Positions 27,181 to 35,443 of a stretch of DNA of 46,115 nucleotides are shown here, piece by piece. A program made the position numbers and the translations under genes. Every line of letters starts with the position of its first letter. Positions within the stretch are counted from its first letter, which is position 1. The stretch lies in assembly GCA_021777995.1 (NCBI GenBank), contig JAJYCW010000017.1, forward strand, positions 1-46,115, given 5' to 3'. Origin of the DNA: a bacterium (GTDB taxonomy: Bacteria; Armatimonadota; Chthonomonadetes; Chthonomonadales; Chthonomonadaceae). Under the pieces are notes generated by a model. The model was given only the letters and a program-made list of their open reading frames with translations. It did no database searches and was not told the origin of the DNA.

Positions 27181-27245
27181 GGTGATTCCGTGCTCGTCAT
27201 GTCGCAAGCGTTAGAAACTGCTTGCGAATACGGCATGTCATCACC
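27181..27245. ncRNA. Candidate structured RNA element in the gltB-comEC gap
   Basis: Nested pairings form one long hairpin: an outer stem GGTGAT/ATCACC (27181-27186 with 27240-27245), a short CCGT/ACGG helix and an apical stem CGCAAGC/GCTTGCG (27203-27209 with 27220-27226) with a 10-nt loop. The region codes for nothing recognised. The expressed strand is unclear; it could be a small RNA, part of the comEC leader or a DNA-level inverted repeat. No match to a known riboswitch class was recognised. Confidence 0.35.
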
Positions 27246-27587
27246 TCATGGGATTAGGCTCTTCGTGAGTTTGTGCGTAAACCAACAAACGGGGTGGCGC
27301 TGGCCAAGAGCGAAGCGCATCCAATGACGCAGCGTCTATGACCTACACGGCTTCACGGGCATAGTGCGGTTAACGTAACTGTAAACTTGACTCTCCAGCC
27401 CATTTGTGGCGCACCAGTGCAATAGGCGTATGAGTGAGTTCGCGCCAGAAATACCCGCAAATCGCTAAGGTGCAGGAAATTGCGCGCTGTTGCACAAAAC
27501 TAACAACGAGCTGTTGGCTGCGGGCTACTTGCATGCGCTCGACGGCGTACCTGAGACTCACCGCGTTCCCCGCAACGGAGGAGCACT

Positions 27588-30119
27588 TTGTCGGCGCGAT
27601 CTTTGCGAATTCCTGCAGCTGTATATAACAGACCGGTCATGGTGCTACTTTTCGCGTACGTGGCCGGCCTCCTGCTAGCGCGCTTATCTTGGCTGCCGAC
27701 TTACTTCATTGGCGGTCTTGCAGTCCTTTTGCTGACAGGTGCATTACTTAGGCGGATGACGGCACTGCTAGTAGGTGGTTTGCTTGCGCTTACGGTGGTG
27801 CTAGGCATTGTACGTGGTCGAGATACCGCGGCTCCAAAGGCGGCAGGAGTGGAGCAGTATGTTCCCGCGCTTGCAACGGTAAGCGGCAGGGTGGTGTCGG
27901 ACGTAGAACTCCCACCGACTGGCCGTCATGCTGCCGAGCCTATGGCACGGTGCCTTGTTCAGGTAAGTAGAATATCTGTTGGCGAGTCACCGGTATCCTA
28001 TCGAACAACCGGTTTGGTTCAGGCGGAACTTGCACTTCGATCAAACTATAGCGCTGTTGATGTCCCACAGTTTGGAGACATCGTGCGGGCTCGTGGACTG
28101 CTGCAATTTCCTAGAAGCCTCCTCAACCCGGGTGGCTTCAACGAGGGAGCCTACCTTAATGTGCGGGGCGTTACCTGTGAGCTGCTAGCAAAGCACGCTG
28201 ACGACTGGGAAATCCGGCCGTCAACGGCTCTGATCGCCCTACCTGAAAGGCTTCTCTTTGCTGCAAGGCGATTTTTGACCATTCGGGCGCGTGGTCTTCT
28301 GCCAGCAGACGATGCCGCATTGCTTGAAGCGCAAATACTTGGCGAACGCGGCAGTCTATCCATCGCACTGAAAGATGCCTTTACCCGTACCGGTGCATCG
28401 CACCTGCTGGCTACGGGTGGACTGCAAGTGGGGTTGCTTCTGCTTGTACTGCCTGTCATTTGGCGTCAGATGGGGGTACCTTATCGTGCTTCCGTACTTC
28501 TTACACTCACGCTGGTACTAGCATTTTCGGTTTTTGCAGGAGGCCGGCCCTCTATAGATAGGGCTGCATTCACGGCGTCCATCGCGCTCTTTGGCATTTT
28601 TGTACAACGAGAACCCGACTGGCCCACTGCTCTGGCAGCCGCTGCGTTCTGTCTCCTGCTGTTCACCCCAGGAGACCTATTCGACGTGGGTTTTCAGCTA
28701 ACATTCAGTGTTGTTGTTGTTATGGCGGCCCTGCTGCCAACTGTTTTCTCAGCTCTACAGTACTACGCGTTTACTGTTTGGCCCGGCAGGAAATGGTCCC
28801 CTGTAAGACGCCTGTTTATCGTTGTTACCGAGACCGCCTCGGTGGCAGCCGCTGCCCAAATTGGGGTCGCACCCATGACGGCTGTCTGGTTTCACACGCT
28901 CACACCGTTGGCGACTCTCAATTCAATGATTTTGCTATTACCTGCATTTGGGGCTATTGCCATCTCGATACCCGCGCTGCTAATACCCGCCGCGCCGCTT
29001 GTTGGTGCACTACGCTCTATGCTGGATACGGAGCGGCATCTCGCGCAGGTACTAGCGCATCCAACGTGGGTCGTTCTTTCGCAAAGAACTCCACCAGTCT
29101 GGCTTCTCACGATTGTGTACAGCGTAATCCTGGTGGCAGCTATCTTATTGAGCATGGCCCGGTTCAAGCCGTCGCAAGAGCCAAGGCGCCAAAACGGACG
29201 AGACTGCCAACGGCCGGCAAAGGTTTTGTTGACATTTGCTGCGCTCGCGGTATCGATACCAATATGCCTGCAGGTTGCGAATTACCTACCCACAACCTAC
29301 AGTGGCAGGCTGCTAGTTACCTTCCTGGATGTGGGGCAGGGGGATGCTAGCGTCATTCAGCTTCCAGACCATAGAACCATTCTGATTGATACTGGTCCCA
29401 TTAACCATGAAACGGGTGACGATGCGGGCAGGCGGGTGGTTCTCCCGTTCCTTCGCAGTCAGGGTATTCAGCGTATTGATGCAATTATTCTGACGCATCC
29501 ACATAGTGATCATATAGGCGGTGCCGCTACTCTTGTTAATCAGATTCCTGTTGGGCAGGTACTAGATAATGGACAGGATACCGGTACCCAGGAGGAGCAA
29601 GACTACCGCAATGCGTGCAATCAGAGGCACGTGCCAGATTTTGCCGCCCATGCCGGAGAGCAGCTAAACGAAGGAGGCCGCGTGAACGCCACCATATTCG
29701 CACCTACCAGTGCGGAGGTGAACGGTACACCAAATAACGCAAGCGTTGTGCTCAGAGTTGTTTATGGTCACACATCGTTTCTTTTTATGGGCGATGCAGA
29801 GGCACCCGAAGAACAGGATCTCCTGGCCTCCGGGTACCCACTATCTTCAACAGTTTTGAAGGTAGGGCATCATGGAAGCGACACGAGCACGACTTCAGCG
29901 TTTCTTAGAGCCGTGCGGCCTATCGCTGCGGTGATTTCGGTTGGTCTCGACAACGTTTACGGACATCCATCGCCAGAGGTAGTCATACGCCTGAAGGCAT
30001 CCGTGCCATACGTTTACCGTACTGATGTTGACGGCGCCGTACAGTGCCTCAGTAACGGTAGCAAGGTAGTGATAACGCAAACTGCACCCATACCAACTAC
30101 TGTTTCGGTGGGCGGGTGA
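27588..30119 (+). CDS. comEC: ComEC/Rec2 DNA internalisation protein
   Basis: This 843-residue protein forms the inner-membrane channel for single-stranded DNA in natural transformation. It has an N-terminal membrane and OB-like region (about 15-210), the Competence domain with multiple helices (about 230-520), and a metallo-beta-lactamase-like domain from about 575, with FLDVGQGDASVIQL, the metal motif HPHSDHIGG and KVGHHGSD. That last domain is proposed to degrade the non-transported strand. The start is TTG 27588 with GGAGGAG four bases upstream; the product then begins with the normal short segment before the first helix. The stop lies 23 nt inside the convergent glycoside hydrolase gene. 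No comEA or other competence gene is nearby, though the pseudopilin at 2248 uses related processing machinery. Confidence 0.95.
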   Translation: MSARSLRIPAAVYNRPVMVLLFAYVAGLLLARLSWLPTYFIGGLAVLLLTGALLRRMTALLVGGLLALTVVLGIVRGRDTAAPKAAGVEQYVPALATVSGRVVSDVELPPTGRHAAEPMARCLVQVSRISVGESPVSYRTTGLVQAELALRSNYSAVDVPQFGDIVRARGLLQFPRSLLNPGGFNEGAYLNVRGVTCELLAKHADDWEIRPSTALIALPERLLFAARRFLTIRARGLLPADDAALLEAQILGERGSLSIALKDAFTRTGASHLLATGGLQVGLLLLVLPVIWRQMGVPYRASVLLTLTLVLAFSVFAGGRPSIDRAAFTASIALFGIFVQREPDWPTALAAAAFCLLLFTPGDLFDVGFQLTFSVVVVMAALLPTVFSALQYYAFTVWPGRKWSPVRRLFIVVTETASVAAAAQIGVAPMTAVWFHTLTPLATLNSMILLLPAFGAIAISIPALLIPAAPLVGALRSMLDTERHLAQVLAHPTWVVLSQRTPPVWLLTIVYSVILVAAILLSMARFKPSQEPRRQNGRDCQRPAKVLLTFAALAVSIPICLQVANYLPTTYSGRLLVTFLDVGQGDASVIQLPDHRTILIDTGPINHETGDDAGRRVVLPFLRSQGIQRIDAIILTHPHSDHIGGAATLVNQIPVGQVLDNGQDTGTQEEQDYRNACNQRHVPDFAAHAGEQLNEGGRVNATIFAPTSAEVNGTPNNASVVLRVVYGHTSFLFMGDAEAPEEQDLLASGYPLSSTVLKVGHHGSDTSTTSAFLRAVRPIAAVISVGLDNVYGHPSPEVVIRLKASVPYVYRTDVDGAVQCLSNGSKVVITQTAPIPTTVSVGG

Positions 30120-32283
30120 TAATGCACCATGTAAACCCGTGAGCCGGGATGGTGACTTCAATGGCGATACCGAATTGGCGGTTAAGCCTGTATTTCTTTG
30201 CGCGCTTGCCTTCGGTTGAGACCATTGCACTGGTAGTAAGGCCAGTGTAGTATAGTGGCAACTGTATCGTTCGAGTAATTGAGTGCTGGAGCGGATTGAA
30301 GAATGCTGCAAGGCCGCACTCGTGTAGTGACGGATTTACGTGCAGGATTCCATCCCAATCTTCCCCATCTGGCCGGCGGAGGTGCACAATATCAGATTGC
30401 AAAATGGCCCGATGCTTCTTGAAGAACTTTACACAGGTTTGTACCATCTTCCTGACGGTGGGTGTATCGTAAAGTCGAGGGCCGCGGTAACATGCCTGCA
30501 CACCGTATAGGAGGCAATCCATAATGTGCTCGCGGTAATCGTCGATGTGCTCGTGAAGCGGTTCAATTGTTGCGGCCGCACCGCCGCCGTGGTACTGCAC
30601 CAGCGGTACAAACATCCATCCCATACTGGGAGTTTTGTTCCAGGTGCCGTCATACATGTTCTGGCGCGCATGGAGGTGCTGCAAATCTCTAGGCAATGAC
30701 CAATTCGTCTCGCGATACCCCATGCCTGATTTGTTCGATCCTTGCAAAAAATACCAATCCGGTACATTGAGGTAGATCCCTCGCTCGCGGCACCAGCGAT
30801 AGAAGTGGGCAATCTTCCAGAACTGCTGCCATTGCGAATCGAGCAGACCATGATGCCCGGGGTGCGTGGTAGAAGCGCACACATCGCCAGGATAGCTGCC
30901 GTCGTTTTCCAGCAGATCGAATCCTGTCGAGGTGAGGAAATGTTTAATATGCTGGAAGTATTCGATGCCCCACTTACTGCACAAACAAGGCGAATTACCG
31001 AAAATTGCCCCGCCTGGTTTGCCCGTCTTTGGATTGATAACGTCGTCTGCTGCGTCTATACTGCGGCTTGCAAGAAGTGAATAACCACCTATTTGAAGGC
31101 CCTTACTGTGCGCGTAGTCTGCAAATTCCCGAAATCGCGCAATATTGCTCGCAGTTTCGTCCTCCATGTTCAATCCGCTGCCGAACGAGAAGATCACCAT
31201 CTCAAAGCCGCATTCTGCCGCCTGATCGATGGCAGTTTTGACCACGTCAGGGGTTGTGCTGGTAAGGTGAAGCATGAGTGGGTTTTCTGTCGTCCAGGGT
31301 GCGATCGTGCGGTACATCCGGCAGTTCTCTAGCCCCTTGCGCACACGATCGGTAGTGTCATACAGTAGTTCCCAGGTGCGAAACGTCTCCATAGCTCCGT
31401 GAGGTGGAATGTCGGTATCTGGTCCCAGCGGCGGGCGGACTTCGAGAAGGCAGGGAGTATGCAGCTCATAGTTAACCTGCGTAGTGTATTGTGGGTCGGC
31501 AACCCAATGAACGGTATGGGTTGCATCCGCCTGATTATCTCCTCCAAACGAATAGTCTGTGGTTATTCCAATGTTCGGGAGGCGCCAGTCAGGAGGATCG
31601 CCGACCGAGGATTCGCCTTCTACCGCCGCGAGTATCTCACTCGTAAAGCTATTAACTCTCACAGGATGCATGCCGTGGTTAGTGAGCGTGATCCATTTAC
31701 ATACCAGCGGTTGACCTTCATAGAGGCGATAATGCACATCCACCGTGATGGTGGGAGCATCCCCTGCGAGAGGTGGTGCAAAATGGAGTGTGAGGACCTT
31801 ACCTGGCGCTGGCCAGGGAAGATCCTCGGCCGGCCTCGTTCGCTTCCATTGAAAGCGCTCCTTGGGTTCTGAAATGGAATAACCTGTAAATCGAAATGAG
31901 GACGGTATTGCTGTTAGCGACTTAATCCAATCTGGCCGTAGAAAAGCGCGATCTGGCTGCCCTTGCAGACCCCCTATATCGTAACGCCTGCCCGCAAGAG
32001 TGACATCTGCTAGTGGTGAAACAGCCCGTAGAACAGACTCATCTGTAACAAGGTTCTTGTAGCCGACGAGCGCGCAATTGGGTTTGGTAGTAAACGTCAG
32101 TTTAACCAGGCCATTCTGAATAGTCAGTTCCTCAGTTTCCTTATCCAGCACAATAGTTACCGGTGTAGAGTTGCGGGTTATCAGCCAGTCGGGTGAGGGA
32201 AGCATCTGGCTGGCTGCCGGAACCACTGAAAGGGTAACTGCAGTAGCGGCAGCAACGGTAAATAGGGACAAAAATGGGTGCAT
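30097..32283 (-). CDS. Secreted glycoside hydrolase, alpha-galactosidase-like
   Basis: This protein of 728 residues has a signal peptide (hydrophobic stretch LFTVAAATAVTLSVVPAAS). A beta-sandwich-like N-terminal part reaches about residue 330. A catalytic barrel follows, with MVIFSFGSGLNMEDE, GGYSLLASR, FDLLENDGSYPGDVC and THPGHHG, then a beta C-terminal domain. The layout resembles melibiase-type (GH36/GH27-related) enzymes, but the exact GH family is unclear. Acidic residues in LLENDGSY and near the barrel ends are the likely catalytic ones. ATG 32283 is chosen because GAGG lies six bases upstream; an in-frame TTG 12 nt earlier overlaps that signal. It is transcribed from a consensus promoter (32323-32351) and is divergent from a sulfatase, suggesting joint breakdown of a sulfated, galactose-containing glycan. 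Confidence 0.7.
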   Translation of the reverse strand: MHPFLSLFTVAAATAVTLSVVPAASQMLPSPDWLITRNSTPVTIVLDKETEELTIQNGLVKLTFTTKPNCALVGYKNLVTDESVLRAVSPLADVTLAGRRYDIGGLQGQPDRAFLRPDWIKSLTAIPSSFRFTGYSISEPKERFQWKRTRPAEDLPWPAPGKVLTLHFAPPLAGDAPTITVDVHYRLYEGQPLVCKWITLTNHGMHPVRVNSFTSEILAAVEGESSVGDPPDWRLPNIGITTDYSFGGDNQADATHTVHWVADPQYTTQVNYELHTPCLLEVRPPLGPDTDIPPHGAMETFRTWELLYDTTDRVRKGLENCRMYRTIAPWTTENPLMLHLTSTTPDVVKTAIDQAAECGFEMVIFSFGSGLNMEDETASNIARFREFADYAHSKGLQIGGYSLLASRSIDAADDVINPKTGKPGGAIFGNSPCLCSKWGIEYFQHIKHFLTSTGFDLLENDGSYPGDVCASTTHPGHHGLLDSQWQQFWKIAHFYRWCRERGIYLNVPDWYFLQGSNKSGMGYRETNWSLPRDLQHLHARQNMYDGTWNKTPSMGWMFVPLVQYHGGGAAATIEPLHEHIDDYREHIMDCLLYGVQACYRGPRLYDTPTVRKMVQTCVKFFKKHRAILQSDIVHLRRPDGEDWDGILHVNPSLHECGLAAFFNPLQHSITRTIQLPLYYTGLTTSAMVSTEGKRAKKYRLNRQFGIAIEVTIPAHGFTWCIITRPPKQ

Positions 32284-32321
32284 ATTGGACCTCAATAATG
32301 CTTGGGCAATTTCAGTGCGGC

Positions 32322-32342
32322 TATTATAGGCGTACTATAATA
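32322..32342. promoter_or_regulatory. Operator-like 8-5-8 inverted repeat over the glycoside hydrolase promoter
   Basis: TATTATAG (32322-32329) and its exact reverse complement CTATAATA (32335-32342) flank a 5-bp spacer. The repeat covers the -10 box and most of the spacer of the promoter at 32323-32351, so a bound dimer would exclude polymerase. Confidence 0.5.
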
Positions 32343-32351
32343 CGTTGTCAA
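32323..32351 (-). promoter_or_regulatory. Consensus sigma-70 promoter of the glycoside hydrolase gene
   Basis: On the minus strand TTGACA (32351-32346), a 17-nt spacer and TATAAT (32328-32323) match the sigma-70 consensus at all twelve positions, which is rare in genomes. Transcription would start about 33 nt before the ATG at 32283. Such strength usually calls for repression, in line with the palindrome that overlaps it. Confidence 0.85.
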
Positions 32352-32655
32352 GGCCGGGTGGCCAATGTGGCAGTAACCAGTAGGTGATGGGCAATTGATT
32401 AGATGGCTGCTTGACCCTTCGCGGTGTCCAACAGCCTAAACAAACGGCGACTCAATTTATTAACGCGTGCGAAGTACCGGTTTCTGTGCTGAAATGGTTT
32501 GAGGGCAGGATTTGCACGCTGCATTGCGAAACAACAGGTTGGCACCTAAGCATTATTGGCCATTGCAATGGCTGTGCGGTATGTATAACATAACAATGAC
32601 CACATCGTTTGGCGCTGGTGCGCGCCTTAGCGATTTCAGTGAGGTACCGAATAGC

Positions 32656-34083
32656 ATGAGTGTGAACCAACGTAATGTTCTGCTAATCTGCGTCGACCAA
32701 TGGCGCGGCGATGCGCTGTCGTGTGAGGGGCACCCAGTTGTGATGACCCCGTTCCTTGACCAGTTAGCGGGCGACGGTGTGCGGTTTACCCGTGCATACT
32801 CTGCTACACCAACCTGTATACCAGCCAGGGCGTCACTCTATACAGGTTTGTCTCAAACATCTACAGGGCGAGTTGGTTATCAAGACGGCGTGGATTGGAA
32901 CTATCCGTGCACGGTGGCGTCAGAATTTACGCGTAACGGATACCAGACACAGGCGATAGGTAAGCTTCACGTCTATCCCGAGCGCTCGCAGATGGGGTTC
33001 CAAAATGTCATCCTTCACGATGGCTACCTTCACTTCGCCAGACGGAAGCCACGTGATGTGGGCCTTGCGGATGATTACCTTCCGTGGCTGCGAAACCAGA
33101 CTGGCAATCCTACCGCAGACTATTTTGATAACGGACTGAACTGTAATTCTCAGGTAGCGAGGCCGTGGGATAAGGATGAGGCTTTGCATCCTTCCACCTG
33201 GATCGTAAGCGAGGGGCAAGACTTCCTACGTCGGCGTGATACGCGTAAGCCCTTCTTTCTCTACCTCGGCTTTCATAGACCGCACCAGCCATATGATCCA
33301 CCGGCATGGGCATTTGAGCAGTACCTGAACTGCCCAATGCCTCCACCTGTGCTTGGAGGATGGGCCGACGATGCGTTCACCTCGTATAATGATGAATGGC
33401 GTGCGGACCCATCATTCGCCACGTTGTCACCACGGGCTCTACAGCGCGCTCGTGCCGGATATTTTGGCCACATGTCACATATAGACCTGCTCATTAACCG
33501 ATTTCTAGAATCGCTTGCCGAGTATGGCGAACGGCAAAATACAATTGTCTGTTTTGTTTCGGATCACGGAGAGATGCTTGGCGACCATGGGGCATTTCGA
33601 AAGGGCCTTCCTTACGAAGGCTCGGCTAGAGTCCCTCTGCTTCTAAGCGGCCCTGGAATTCCAAGGCGTACTGTTTGCAATGACCGTGTGGTGGAACTTC
33701 GTGATGTAATGCCCACACTGTTGCAAGCCGCAGGACTGCCGGTACCTGACGGCCTGGACGGCAGAAGCGTGCTACCACTGGGCGAAGGGGTGTCGAGCTG
33801 GCGCAGCTATCTTCACGGAGAACATTTGGCCTGTGGGCAGTCGTTACATTGGCTTACAGATGGTCACTGGAAATACATATGGTGGTCGGGTACAGGACGC
33901 GAGCAGTTGTTTAACCTCGACGTCGATCCTAACGAACTGCATGATCAGTCTGATGATGGTGCGGTAGAGATTTGGCGAACACGCCTTGTGCAGCAGCTCA
34001 CCGGGCGCGAAGAAGGATTCGTTCAAGATGGTTCACTCGTTGTGGGCTGCCCAGTGCGTCCAATCCTGTCCAAATTGCGGTAA
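32656..34083 (+). CDS. Sulfatase (formylglycine-dependent, alkaline phosphatase superfamily)
   Basis: This enzyme of 475 residues hydrolyses sulfate esters. Its active-site motif is CIPARAS, with Cys54 to be converted to formylglycine by a maturase that is not in the window. Metal ligands are visible in ICVDQWRGD (Asp14) and FVSDHGEMLGDHG. No signal peptide is seen when translation begins at ATG 32656, so it may be cytoplasmic and act on imported sugars. GAGG lies 11 nt upstream, rather far; in-frame ATGs at 32512 and 32596 would add residues unlike the family and have no Shine-Dalgarno. It is divergent from the glycoside hydrolase gene, so the two probably share a substrate. Confidence 0.92.
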   Translation: MSVNQRNVLLICVDQWRGDALSCEGHPVVMTPFLDQLAGDGVRFTRAYSATPTCIPARASLYTGLSQTSTGRVGYQDGVDWNYPCTVASEFTRNGYQTQAIGKLHVYPERSQMGFQNVILHDGYLHFARRKPRDVGLADDYLPWLRNQTGNPTADYFDNGLNCNSQVARPWDKDEALHPSTWIVSEGQDFLRRRDTRKPFFLYLGFHRPHQPYDPPAWAFEQYLNCPMPPPVLGGWADDAFTSYNDEWRADPSFATLSPRALQRARAGYFGHMSHIDLLINRFLESLAEYGERQNTIVCFVSDHGEMLGDHGAFRKGLPYEGSARVPLLLSGPGIPRRTVCNDRVVELRDVMPTLLQAAGLPVPDGLDGRSVLPLGEGVSSWRSYLHGEHLACGQSLHWLTDGHWKYIWWSGTGREQLFNLDVDPNELHDQSDDGAVEIWRTRLVQQLTGREEGFVQDGSLVVGCPVRPILSKLR

Positions 34084-34177
34084 ACGAAGGTCAAATGGCT
34101 CGCGACACCACCTATACGCGCCTTGTTGAAACAGCGCGTAATAACAAAACGAGAATGGCGACTTGGCAGGGATGAAA

Positions 34178-35314
34178 ATGCGTTTTAACAGGCTCGGCAT
34201 GATATGTGGAATTTTGGTTGCCTTGTGCTGGTGCCATGGCGCCCAGTGCCAGATAGTCTTTAGTGCCAGATTTTACTATCCGCCAGGGTCTCGCAAGATT
34301 AGCCGGTATCACCTTTATTACCTCCCACACGTATCTAGCATCGGTAAGGTTACAGGCCATGTAGAGCAACTGACGTTCGGTAACGGGGATGATACCGACG
34401 TGCGCTTTTCACCCAATGGCCGGTATCTGGGATTCGTCCGTACCACAGAGACCGGTGATGGTAGTCATACGAAACGTTATCTTTGCCTCTACAATATGGC
34501 GAAGCATGCGATTGTGAAGCGGGTACCCCTCATGATCTCCGGTCTGCCTGGACCCATCCACTGGAATCACACGAGTAATATTCTTACGCTAGAGGGCGGA
34601 CCGGCAATCTCGATTACCGGACGCCGTGTTGCTTCACCCCAGCCGATGAAGGCGGGTGAATCTCCAACCGGGGCGTACCTTGCCCGTTCGAATTTGAGCG
34701 AGGGCAGGCATGGTATCGAGATCGTGGATGCTAAAACGCACAACCTGTTGTGGCACCATTCTTCACCATATTCAATGTCCGGAACGTGGGTAGGCAAACA
34801 AGATTACGTGGTGGTTCAATTCAACGCGAAGGGGCTAGCATCCGCCGTCTCCACTGTTAACCTACGAGAGGGAGTTGTATCGAGTACGACAAGACAAGTG
34901 CACAACTTAACTGGGAGCCATCCCACGCTGCCTCCTTTCTACCAGCTTAATGGATTGACACGCTCTGGTTCGCAGATCCTTTACGCTGGTGTTGGGCGAT
35001 TGACGTTACTCGCTCAATATGCGGGTAATAGTACGATTGGGCCTGCTTACAGCTGGTGGAGCATTAACCCACAGACGGGTGAGACAATGTATATTGGAAC
35101 CGCTGCTCACCTCGCATTCTCATCCCATTACGATCTATTTGCAACCACTACTACCCGAAGGCTTAAGCCCTATGGCCAGCTACGGAATGTATGGGTGTCG
35201 TCGCTTGTTTTGCATAGTTTCAATAGTCACACTAAGCGTATGCTCATTACGGGATTGGTGAGCGTAGGATCATTCTCCTGGCGAAATGGCAGTGACATAG
35301 AGCCGGCAGAATGA
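34178..35314 (+). CDS. Secreted protein with TolB/WD40-like beta-propeller repeats
   Basis: This protein of 378 residues has a signal peptide (RFNRLGMICGILVALCWCHGAQC) and repeats of beta-propeller type. The clearest is TDVRFSPNGRYLGFVRTTE, a PD40 motif as in TolB-like and WD40-like proteins; weaker copies seem to follow. No catalytic residue could be named. ATG 34178 is favoured since AGGG lies six bases upstream; ATG 34172 directly abuts that signal. It follows the sulfatase gene by 94 nt on the same strand and may be co-transcribed with it. It could bind a ligand or partner in the periplasm, but the true role is unknown. Confidence 0.65.
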   Translation: MRFNRLGMICGILVALCWCHGAQCQIVFSARFYYPPGSRKISRYHLYYLPHVSSIGKVTGHVEQLTFGNGDDTDVRFSPNGRYLGFVRTTETGDGSHTKRYLCLYNMAKHAIVKRVPLMISGLPGPIHWNHTSNILTLEGGPAISITGRRVASPQPMKAGESPTGAYLARSNLSEGRHGIEIVDAKTHNLLWHHSSPYSMSGTWVGKQDYVVVQFNAKGLASAVSTVNLREGVVSSTTRQVHNLTGSHPTLPPFYQLNGLTRSGSQILYAGVGRLTLLAQYAGNSTIGPAYSWWSINPQTGETMYIGTAAHLAFSSHYDLFATTTTRRLKPYGQLRNVWVSSLVLHSFNSHTKRMLITGLVSVGSFSWRNGSDIEPAE

Positions 35315-35380
35315 AAGCTGATATGGGCCGGCTGTGACAGCCACCGCTTATATTCGCGGTACTGAGCAGTGCTGTCGTGG

Positions 35381-35410
35381 TTGACCGTGATGGCGGCTTT
35401 CAGATATACT
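35381..35410 (+). promoter_or_regulatory. purL promoter
   Basis: TTGACC (35381-35386), an 18-nt spacer and TATACT (35405-35410) match the sigma-70 consensus at five of six bases each. They lie 33 nt upstream of the purL ATG. Confidence 0.65.
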
Positions 35411-35443
35411 GCAACTACAACAGATTTAAACAATGGAGAGTGA

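Larger units (their letters stand above)
26973..27587. other. Intergenic region between gltB and comEC
   Basis: This divergent 615-bp region holds the gltB promoter (27047-27076), a small palindrome TTCACTGTGAA (27026-27036) and a structured element (27181-27245). From about 27250 to 27570 no gene, promoter or repeat was recognised; the short frames here on either strand have no Shine-Dalgarno and no familiar sequence. The comEC promoter could not be placed. Confidence 0.5.

Noticed and set aside
27370-27561. Short minus-strand frame in the gltB-comEC gap as a decayed transposase or small gene
   Set aside because: No motif, no Shine-Dalgarno, no inverted terminal repeats or target duplications nearby.
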